From NCBI GenBank assembly GCA_021793595.1, contig JAJYSL010000259.1:1-6286 (forward strand): a DNA stretch of 6,286 nucleotides. Direction: 5' to 3'. The stretch comes from Acidobacteriota bacterium (lineage in GTDB: Bacteria > Acidobacteriota > Terriglobia > Terriglobales > Acidobacteriaceae). Numbering within the stretch: position 1 is the stretch's first letter; the number at the start of each line of letters is the position of its first letter. Shown piece by piece: positions 1 to 5,707 of the stretch. The notes under the pieces are model-generated. The model had not been told where the DNA came from, searched no databases, and saw nothing but the letters and a program-made list of their open reading frames with translations. The position numbers and the translations under genes were made by a program.

Positions 1-462
1 CAATGTTTCTTCCACTGGAATAGGAAGTTCTCTTCGCAATGGGTAAAAGTTTTCACACTCATGCAGCGGAAGATGCACTTAAATGGGAGCAGCGGCAGGC
101 AGCGACACAGTAACCAAAGTGGATTTTGTTCCAAAATGAACAGGCCCTAAGCTCTAGCAAAGGAAAGAGAAAAGGAGTTCGTCCCCGGAGCCGTCAAGTA
201 CTCTTTTCGCGGTTACTAAAAGTCTCTTGTCAATCTTATTGTGAAGAGGCAGAATCAGTGGAGTAATGGAAGCAAGCAGCCTGCGGAATGGCGGGCATGT
301 TGAAAGAGAGATGACATCCTAGCTAAAAACCCGAAACTATAGCCACATGGATCGTCGCCATTTCTTGCAATGAAGAACTTGCTCCCCTACAGGCAACAAA
401 TGTTCCAAGCAGTCCATCCCATGTCACTAAGTAGTGAGGACTTGGGGAATGAACAGAAGCTG

Positions 463-476
463 CTGCAACTTTGCAG
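463..476. repeat. Perfect 6-bp inverted repeat with 2-base centre, possible operator
   Basis: The sequence CTGCAA-CT-TTGCAG is a perfect dyad. It lies about 215 bases ahead of the chosen start of the response regulator, within reach of an activator or repressor site. No T-run follows, so it is not a terminator. Binding by any protein is inference, and an isolated palindrome of this size can occur by chance. Confidence 0.25.
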
Positions 477-522
477 TCCTTTGCCGCTGACTAGAAGACT
501 GGAGTTTTCCATCCGGCACTAG

Positions 523-539
523 CAGGCCTTTTCGTTGCA
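523..539 (+). promoter_or_regulatory. Weak candidate sigma-54 (-24/-12) promoter of the regulator gene
   Basis: The site reads AGGCCTT-TTCG-TTGCA (524-539). It has the required GG (525-526), exactly ten bases, then GC (537-538). The -12 half TTGCA is perfect, but the -24 half keeps only GGC of the TGGCACG consensus. It would start transcription near 550, leaving a leader of about 140 bases before GTG 691. If real, the sigma-54 activator could control itself. I rate it well below the site at 3025-3040. Confidence 0.25.
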
Positions 540-690
540 CGACTTTTCTGTCTGGGATTCTCGGATTTGCCAGTAGCGCATGATCGGTTTGTCCCCTCAT
601 GCCCTGATATACCCCCCAGGCCGACAATTCGCTCGTGATTGATTTATTCGGAATATGTTTCCTAAAAAAATCCATCGGGGTGGTGTATCT

Positions 691-2100
691 GTGAACCAGC
701 AACTGCGTGTCGTTCTTGTTGAAGACGAGATCCAGGTACGCGACTATATACAGAATCTATTGGAAAGCTTTGGTTGTGCTGTCAATTCCCTGCAGTCCAT
801 GGATGCTGTCGATGCCTGTCGCGCCTGCGCAGCCGCTGACCTCATTTTGATCGATACCACGTTGCCGGACATCAATATCAATTCTCTACTCGCAAAAATC
901 TATCAGACTCACCCTGCCTTGAGCGTGGTTCTTCTCCTTCCCGCCGGCAATCGCTCAGGATTCCTCACTGCCGCCCGCGAAGGTGTCTACGACGTGCTGC
1001 CGAAGCCCTTCCTGAAACACCAACTCGATGCGATTCTTCGCCGCGTTCGCGATCGCATCCTCACTGCGGCGGCCCAGGTTTCCAACAGCTCGATTATCCG
1101 TGAGGACCTCGGGAACGGAACCTTCTTCCTGGCCGCAACGCCTGCCATGAAGAAGATTTACGATCAGGCCGCTGCAATTGCTCATGCCGATATTCCGGTC
1201 CTGATCACCGGCGAAAGCGGAGTGGGAAAAGAGGTGGTCGCGCGCCTCATTCATCGCCTCTCCCGACGCTCCAATGAAGAATGGCTGAAGATCAACTGTG
1301 CCGCCCTGCCTCTCGATCTACTGGAAAGCGAATTGTTCGGCTACGAGGCCGGCGCCTTTACCGGAGCGACGAAGTCCAAACCCGGCAAGTTTGAAATGTG
1401 CGACAAAGGCACGCTGCTGCTGGACGAAATCGGAGAAATGAGCCCGCAACTACAGGCCAAGCTCCTTCACGTGCTGCAGGACGGCACCTTCTCGCGTCTG
1501 GGCGGTCGCGGAGAAAAACGCACCAACGCCCGCATTCTCGCCGCCACCAATATCGACATTCAAAAGGCTCTGACGGAAAAAACCTTTCGCGAAGATTTGT
1601 ACTATCGCCTCAGCACCTTTATTCTCCACATCCCGCCGCTGCGCGAACGGCGCGAGGAAATTCCTTACGTGCTGACGCAAATGTCGCAGCAACTAGCCGC
1701 CATGCACGATCTGGAACCGGTCAGCTTCTCTCCCCAGATGATCGCGGCCTGCATCGCCTATCATTGGCCGGGCAATCTTCGCGAGTTAGGCAATTTTGTC
1801 AAACGGTATCTGGTGATTCGCGACGAACCTGCGGCCATGGCCGACTTGGAATCGAAAATTCCCGGCTACTTCCTACCCACTCCGGAGCGCGCCACTATGG
1901 TCACAGCAAACACCAGCACTGATCTGAAATCCATGGTTCGCGGACTCAAGGATCAGGCGGAAATGCAGGCCATCCGCGACACACTGGCCGAAACCAAGTG
2001 GAATCGACGCATTGCGGCGACGCGCCTCAACATCAGCTACAAAGCGCTTCTATATAAAATTCGGCAATACAATCTGTCCGCACCCGCACAATCCGCATAG
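691..2100 (+). CDS. Sigma-54-dependent response regulator (receiver, AAA+, Fis-type HTH)
   Basis: This is an NtrC-family transcription activator of 469 residues, likely cytoplasmic, that remodels sigma-54 RNA polymerase using ATP. In order it has a receiver domain (about 5-115) with acidic pair E11-D12, phosphoacceptor D55 in LILID and K105 in the PKPF motif; an AAA+ domain (about 145-375) with Walker A GESGVGKE (K180), the sigma-54 contact loop GAFTGA (221-226), Walker B LLLDE (D245-E246), sensor I ATN (285-287), FREDLYYRL (299-307) and WPGNLREL (359-366); and a Fis-type helix-turn-helix (about 425-462, ending ISYKALLYKIRQ). Family length is normal. I chose GTG 691 because GGGGTGG (677-683) is a fair ribosome site. 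An in-frame ATG at 655 adds 12 residues but has no such site. One oddity is that the usual Thr/Ser switch residue of the receiver is Pro (P84). No partner kinase lies in the window. PrsR of exosortase loci is a plausible relative, but exact orthology is not claimed. Confidence 0.93.
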   Translation: MNQQLRVVLVEDEIQVRDYIQNLLESFGCAVNSLQSMDAVDACRACAAADLILIDTTLPDININSLLAKIYQTHPALSVVLLLPAGNRSGFLTAAREGVYDVLPKPFLKHQLDAILRRVRDRILTAAAQVSNSSIIREDLGNGTFFLAATPAMKKIYDQAAAIAHADIPVLITGESGVGKEVVARLIHRLSRRSNEEWLKINCAALPLDLLESELFGYEAGAFTGATKSKPGKFEMCDKGTLLLDEIGEMSPQLQAKLLHVLQDGTFSRLGGRGEKRTNARILAATNIDIQKALTEKTFREDLYYRLSTFILHIPPLRERREEIPYVLTQMSQQLAAMHDLEPVSFSPQMIAACIAYHWPGNLRELGNFVKRYLVIRDEPAAMADLESKIPGYFLPTPERATMVTANTSTDLKSMVRGLKDQAEMQAIRDTLAETKWNRRIAATRLNISYKALLYKIRQYNLSAPAQSA

Positions 2101-2123
2101 ATTTGGCGTGGATTGGTTTTCCT

Positions 2124-2129
2124 GAGAGG
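2124..2129 (+). promoter_or_regulatory. Ribosome binding site deciding the start of the DUF6982-like gene
   Basis: GAGAGG lies 5 bases before ATG 2135 and only 2 before ATG 2132. The spacing favours the second ATG as the true start. Confidence 0.5.
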
Positions 2130-2134
2130 TCATG

Positions 2135-2602
2135 ATGCTTCATAACGTCGTTGTTCATTTGAAAAATTCCTCTGTTCTCCACGGGTACTATTGCGCCGAC
2201 GATTCCTCGGTGTCCCCCGACACGATTCCCACCGATCTGCCCGTCAGCATGACCATTGAACCAGAGAATGGCGCTCCTGCCGTCAACTTCCGCTTACAAG
2301 ATGCCAAAGCGGTTTTCTTTGTACGCAGCTTTGCCGGCAGCCCCAGCCAGTCGGACGTACGCTTCTTCGATTCTCTTACCATTCATCCCTATCTCTGGGT
2401 CCGGATCGCATTTCACGATGGGGAGATCATGGAAGGCCGCGTCTCCAACGACATCGATCTTTTGGTCAAGAATACGTTCCGGCTATTCCCTGTCGACGAG
2501 CTCACCAACAACCGTTGTCTCTTCGTTCCCAAGGGATCGTTGCGTAGTTTTCAGATCATCGGCTTGCTCGAAGCGCAATCTTCGCAACTCGAGGTTGCCT
2601 GA
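2135..2602 (+). CDS. Small DUF6982-like protein of unknown function
   Basis: This is a 155-residue soluble protein with no signal peptide or membrane segment. Its C-terminal half resembles what I know as DUF6982. KAVFFVRSFAG (58-68) and VRIAFHDGEIMEGRVSN (89-105) are followed by a FRLFPVDELTNNRCLFV stretch (115-131) and a closing segment near SLRSFQIIG. In that family the pattern is VRFxDGExxEG followed by a PxDxxSNN-like turn. Residues 1-50 look like a small beta-rich lead domain (VVVHLKNSSVLHGYY) that could be a similar, partial fold. No catalytic residues are evident. The gene starts 34 bases after the sigma-54 activator and is very likely co-transcribed with it, suggesting an accessory or signalling role, possibly ligand sensing. 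That role is inference. The family name is from memory and needs an HMM search. Confidence 0.75.
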   Translation: MLHNVVVHLKNSSVLHGYYCADDSSVSPDTIPTDLPVSMTIEPENGAPAVNFRLQDAKAVFFVRSFAGSPSQSDVRFFDSLTIHPYLWVRIAFHDGEIMEGRVSNDIDLLVKNTFRLFPVDELTNNRCLFVPKGSLRSFQIIGLLEAQSSQLEVA

Positions 2603-2819
2603 AAGCTGTCTTGCCAGAAACCCGCCCAATACGTCTGGGGTGAAACCCGCGATGGCCCACGGCGGCTTTCCTTCAGTCACAACCTCTTTCGCTAGGAACA
2701 TGGGTTGAGCCCGCCCGTACGCCGTCGCACTGCGGCCTATCGCGCTTCCTCCTTGCGCGTTCGTTACCGGCCCGCATGCCACCCGAATGGGAAAACTATG
2801 TGCCCGGCCCTCGCTCGCA

Positions 2820-2835
2820 GTGCAAATTCCTGCAC
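2820..2835. repeat. Dyad GTGCA-N6-TGCAC, possible activator-binding (enhancer) site
   Basis: The two 5-base arms are perfect inverted copies around AATTCC. The site sits about 190 bases before the -24 element of the sigma-54 promoter. NtrC itself binds dyads with TGCAC-type half-sites, so the shape fits an enhancer-binding protein site. Short arms make chance occurrence quite possible, and binding by the regulator at 691-2100 is inference. Confidence 0.2.
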
Positions 2836-3024
2836 ATAAACTCTGAACGCCCACTCCCGTATTTCTCCACTTTCCCCTGCGAGCCTGCCGCGTCCCGGGA
2901 AAACTCCTCCCACACCCTGTATTTCGTTTAAGAAAAGCCCCTTCACGCTGTGGCTTGACGGATTGCAGCCATGGGGCGACGTCTCCACCCGCGCAAACTC
3001 CTTGTCCCTTGTCGGTTGTCAGTT

Positions 3025-3040
3025 TGGCACCACAGTTGCA
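3025..3040 (+). promoter_or_regulatory. Sigma-54 (-24/-12) promoter of the polysaccharide operon
   Basis: The site reads TGGCACC-ACAG-TTGCA. The invariant GG (3026-3027) and GC (3038-3039) are separated by exactly ten bases. Only the last base of the -24 block differs from the TGGCACG-N4-TTGCA consensus. Transcription would start close to 3051, giving a leader of about 37 bases that contains the ribosome site and then ATG 3088. The neighbouring gene encodes a sigma-54 activator with an intact GAFTGA loop, which makes a functional promoter likely and that regulator the first candidate to act on it. Confidence 0.82.
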
Positions 3041-3075
3041 TTCAAGGGTGTCGAGCATACTCTCCGCTCAAGCTT

Positions 3076-3082
3076 GAAGGGA
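3076..3082 (+). promoter_or_regulatory. Ribosome binding site deciding the deacetylase start
   Basis: GAAGGGA lies 5 bases before ATG 3088. It supports that ATG over the in-frame upstream ATG at 2971, which lies ahead of the sigma-54 promoter and so could not be on its transcript. Confidence 0.65.
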
Positions 3083-3087
3083 TAAGC

Positions 3088-4284
3088 ATGAACCACGATG
3101 GGTCTTCTGTGCTATGCAAGTCCACTGTCATTCTGGTCGTAGTGTCGGCGGTGGCGATAGCTCTGAATTTTGTGTTTTCTCGTTCACTTCACTTTGAACC
3201 TTTGGGGGTCTTTGGCTTTGGTTTGTTCTGTCTCGCATATGGGGTCATCCTCACTTACCTCTCGCGCCACAAAAATACTGAGACGGCGGCAGCTCCCTCC
3301 AGTCCTTCCACGAAACCAGTCATCGATCGTCCCTCTATCGTACGAAGCATCTTTGCCCCTCAATCCCAATTCGAATCCAGCATCCGTCCCTGCCATGCGC
3401 TGACCATCGATCTCGAGGATTATTTCCACACGGAAGTCGCTTCCAAGGGAATCGCCTTTACCGAGTGGGAACATCAGCCCTCAAGAATTGAAGCCAGCAC
3501 GCATCGCCTGCTGGATTTACTGGACCGCAATCAGACCCGGGCAACCTTCTTTGTCCTGGGCTGGGTAGCGCAGCGCTACCCCCGTCTGGTCCGCGAAATT
3601 CATCAGCGCGGCCATGAAATCGGCTGTCACAGCCTCGATCACCGGCTAGTCTGCCGTATGAGCCAGTCAGAGTTTTACGAGACCACCGCGATTGCAAAAA
3701 GCGTCATCGAGTCGATTATCCAGGAACCAATTTTCGGCTATCGCGCCCCCTGCTTCTCCATCACACCCGGCTGCGAATGGGCATTCGAGGCGCTTGCCAA
3801 GCTTGGCTTCAGCTACGACTCCAGCGTCCATCCGGTACACCATCCGCTGTACGGCAATCCCACAGCGCCGCGGGCAGCCTACGCGGTTGCCGACAACCGG
3901 CTGATGGAAATTCCCATTGCAACCTGGAAAGTTGCCGGACGCAATCTCTCGGTCGGTGGCGGCGCTTACCTGCGCCTGCTTCCCTACCAATACATTCATC
4001 GCGGGCTGGCGACCTGGGAAAAACAAATGCAGACGCCCGCCATGTTGTACCTGCATCCCTGGGAGCTGGACCCGTTTCAGCCCCACATTTCGCTCTCCTT
4101 TTCCTCCACGGTTCGCCAGACCTGGGGAACAACCCTCATGGAAGACAAACTGCAGCGTCTGCTCACTCAATTTCGCTTCGCGCCCGTGCGCGATGCGCAT
4201 AAGGCGGTTCTGGCCGGCAAAGGACGCATGCTTCGCAAATCGACCTTTCAGCATGTGGAAGAAGTCGCACAGGTGGCAGGATGA
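3088..4284 (+). CDS. Membrane-anchored NodB-type polysaccharide deacetylase (XrtA/DUF3473-like)
   Basis: This 398-residue protein is predicted to remove N- or O-acetyl groups from a polysaccharide or its lipid-linked precursor. The catalytic domain spans about 103-385 and keeps the NodB motifs: TIDLEDYFH (D108, D111), the metal-binding pair in HSLDH (H181, H185), RAP (R219), DSSVHP (244-249) and LYLHPWE (H323). The TIDLEDYFH and LYLHPWE forms, with the region after EIPIAT, match the deacetylase subfamily found in exosortase (XrtA/PEP-CTERM) polysaccharide loci. Two hydrophobic segments (about 12-30 and 39-58) and a Ser/Pro/Thr-rich linker (about 64-100) precede it, an extension most members lack as far as I know. 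Positive residues at K11 and R60-H61-K62 suggest both ends face the cytoplasm. ATG 3088 is preferred because of its ribosome site and the sigma-54 promoter at 3025-3040. An in-frame ATG at 2971 would add 39 residues that run through that promoter. The substrate is unknown. Confidence 0.9.
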   Translation: MNHDGSSVLCKSTVILVVVSAVAIALNFVFSRSLHFEPLGVFGFGLFCLAYGVILTYLSRHKNTETAAAPSSPSTKPVIDRPSIVRSIFAPQSQFESSIRPCHALTIDLEDYFHTEVASKGIAFTEWEHQPSRIEASTHRLLDLLDRNQTRATFFVLGWVAQRYPRLVREIHQRGHEIGCHSLDHRLVCRMSQSEFYETTAIAKSVIESIIQEPIFGYRAPCFSITPGCEWAFEALAKLGFSYDSSVHPVHHPLYGNPTAPRAAYAVADNRLMEIPIATWKVAGRNLSVGGGAYLRLLPYQYIHRGLATWEKQMQTPAMLYLHPWELDPFQPHISLSFSSTVRQTWGTTLMEDKLQRLLTQFRFAPVRDAHKAVLAGKGRMLRKSTFQHVEEVAQVAG

Positions 4285-5696
4285 TAACAACAAAAAAAGA
4301 TTCGATGTCTGCGCTCTACTCCGATCTCACCGGCGCCGCGATCCGCCATGCGATCCACCCGCTTTGGGCCAGACGGAACCATCCCGCCTTCGCGCGCTAT
4401 TTGCGGGAGTTCGAGCGGAACCAGTACCTGCATCCCGACGATTTGCGAAAGTTGCAAATGCTGCGTCTTCGCCAGCAACTGATCGCCGCCTATCGCTATG
4501 TTCCCTTCTATCGCCATCGCATGACCGAGGCCGGGATTACACCCCTCGACATTCGTACCCATGAAGATTTGCGCATGTTGCCCGTCCTGACCAAACGCGA
4601 CATTCAGGATTATCAGGATCTGCTGGTTTCCAGCGATGTCCCCGCCAATAAACGAGAACGCAATCAAACCGGCGGCTCTACAGGAAGCCCGTTGCAGTTT
4701 TACATGGATCTCGAACGCGGTGACTCCCGCATGGCCAGCACCACCCGCCACAATTCCTGGGCCGGGCTGCGTATCGGCGACTGGTATGCCCATCTCTGGG
4801 GTTCACGATTCGATGTGGGCGATCACCCTGATCCCAATCCGGCATGGCGACAGAAATTTCTGTATCGGAATTTGACGCTGCATACTGCCGCCGTCAGCGA
4901 AGAGGCCATGATGCAGTACGTGGGAGTCCTGCGCCAGTATCGGCCCCGCTATATGGTGGCTTACGCACAATCCGCAGTCCTGTTTGCAGAATTCTGCAAT
5001 GCCAACAATATTCGCGATATCCAGTTTGAATCCATGATCGTCAGCGCGGAGATGCTGCTGCCGGGCAAGCGTCAGGTCCTGGAAGGAACCTTCGGCGGCA
5101 AGGTGTTCAATCGTTATGGTTGTCGCGAAGTCAGCGTCATCGCCAGCGAATGCGAATACCACAGCGGAATGCACGTCAATGCCGATGCGCTGCTAGTAGA
5201 AGTAGAAGCGGCTCCCAATCTGCCGTCCGGTATGGGCCGCGTGCTGGTCACCGATTTGCTGAATCGTTCCATGCCACTGATTCGCTACGAAATCGGCGAT
5301 CTGGCCACCCTCGACCCCAGCATGCATTGTCCCTGCGGTCGTTCCCTGCCACTGATCGGAAATATCCAGGGCCGCACATCGGACTTTCTTCGGCTTCCCA
5401 GCGGACGTATGATCGCAGGCCCTTCGCTGGCGCTGCTGGCCGCCGATATGCAGGACGTGCGCCAGGTTCAGTTCATTCAGTCCGATCCCCGCCATGTCAC
5501 ATTGAAAGTCGTCGCTGGCAACAACTACGGCGTGCGCACGGAACAGGAATTGCGCCGACGCATGCAGCCTTACCTGGAAGACCAGACCAGTCTGACGATT
5601 GTCACGTCGGACTCGATCCCCTCCGAGCCTTCTGGAAAGTACCGCTTCGTCAAAACTACGGAAGAATCGGCGACCTTGAGTGCGGTCAGCCAATAA
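4281..5696 (+). CDS. CapK/PaaK-family adenylate-forming enzyme (phenylacetate-CoA ligase-like)
   Basis: This 471-residue cytoplasmic enzyme belongs to the adenylate-forming superfamily, in the branch annotated as CapK (capsular polysaccharide biosynthesis) or phenylacetate-CoA ligase-like. Visible motifs are the phosphate loop TGGSTGSP (130-137), YGCRE (279-283) in place of the YGxTE motif, YEIGD (D340), GRTSD (364-368) and a C-terminal SGKYRF with K453 in the position of the catalytic lysine. C291, H294, C350 and C352 (ECEYH and CPCGR) are typical of this branch and could bind zinc, which is inference. Length is usual for the family. The start ATG overlaps the deacetylase stop (ATGA), with AGGTGG (4271-4276) as ribosome site, so the two are translationally coupled. 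Its place beside a polysaccharide deacetylase argues for activating an acyl or other acid group for surface polysaccharide decoration rather than phenylacetate breakdown. The actual substrate cannot be read from sequence. Confidence 0.88.
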   Translation: MITTKKDSMSALYSDLTGAAIRHAIHPLWARRNHPAFARYLREFERNQYLHPDDLRKLQMLRLRQQLIAAYRYVPFYRHRMTEAGITPLDIRTHEDLRMLPVLTKRDIQDYQDLLVSSDVPANKRERNQTGGSTGSPLQFYMDLERGDSRMASTTRHNSWAGLRIGDWYAHLWGSRFDVGDHPDPNPAWRQKFLYRNLTLHTAAVSEEAMMQYVGVLRQYRPRYMVAYAQSAVLFAEFCNANNIRDIQFESMIVSAEMLLPGKRQVLEGTFGGKVFNRYGCREVSVIASECEYHSGMHVNADALLVEVEAAPNLPSGMGRVLVTDLLNRSMPLIRYEIGDLATLDPSMHCPCGRSLPLIGNIQGRTSDFLRLPSGRMIAGPSLALLAADMQDVRQVQFIQSDPRHVTLKVVAGNNYGVRTEQELRRRMQPYLEDQTSLTIVTSDSIPSEPSGKYRFVKTTEESATLSAVSQ

Positions 5697-5707
5697 AGAA
5701 AAGGCCT

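Larger units (their letters stand above)
1..690. other. Long stretch without a recognisable gene, upstream of the regulator
   Basis: No reading frame here has a recognisable protein family or the GC-rich third-position pattern of the genes downstream. The stretch is visibly poorer in GC, has many purine runs, and is broken by stop codons in all frames. A forward frame is open from the left edge to a TAA at 148-150 (49 codons), but it has no familiar motif and such a length is expected by chance. The stretch contains a 14-base palindrome (463-476) and a weak sigma-54-like site (523-539), both listed separately. It probably holds the 5' control region of the regulator plus sequence of unknown nature, possibly a decayed gene. 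I see no RNA gene, terminator or repeat array in it. Confidence 0.6.
2603..3087. other. 485-base intergenic region between regulatory and biosynthetic operons
   Basis: This is a GC-rich gap with no recognised gene. A minus-strand frame (3058 down to 2483) and a forward frame (2644-2931, with an ATG at 2776) are both open across much of it, but neither gives a known motif. Both seem to reflect few stops in GC-rich DNA. The right end carries the sigma-54 promoter at 3025-3040 and the ribosome site of the deacetylase. A dyad at 2820-2835 lies about 190 bases upstream of the promoter, where enhancer sites of NtrC-type activators are often found. I see no hairpin with a T-run that would serve as an intrinsic terminator for the upstream operon. 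Confidence 0.6.

Noticed and set aside
1..150. Forward frame open from the left edge to TAA 148-150, possibly the tail of an upstream gene
   Set aside because: 49 open codons are not rare by chance, and codon use does not resemble the real genes in the window. It cannot be excluded without upstream sequence.
289..304. TGGCGGG-CATG-TTGAA, resembling a -24/-12 promoter
   Set aside because: The invariant GC of the -12 element is GA here, and it lies far from any start codon.
427..702. Minus-strand 91-codon frame upstream of the regulator
   Set aside because: It overlaps the regulator's start region, has no motif, and its composition is non-coding.
2741..2759. CGCGC-N9-GCGCG hairpin as a terminator after the regulatory operon
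   Set aside because: The stem is short, the loop is long and no T-run follows, so an intrinsic terminator is not supported.
2776..2931. Forward 51-codon open frame in the intergenic gap
   Set aside because: No ribosome site precedes its ATG, no motif is recognisable, and the whole stretch is low in stops on both strands.
2951..2967. Sigma-54-like TGGCTTG...TTGCA sequence before the deacetylase
   Set aside because: GG and GC are separated by 11 bases instead of the strictly required 10. The true-looking site is at 3025-3040.
2483..3058. Minus-strand open frame of 191 codons
   Set aside because: It overlaps the 3' end of the DUF6982-like gene and the sigma-54 promoter, and its product has no recognisable domain. 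A GGAGAG before its ATG is only weak support.
3667..4293. Minus-strand 208-codon frame opposite the deacetylase
   Set aside because: It is the antisense of a strongly supported coding region and its product has no known domain.
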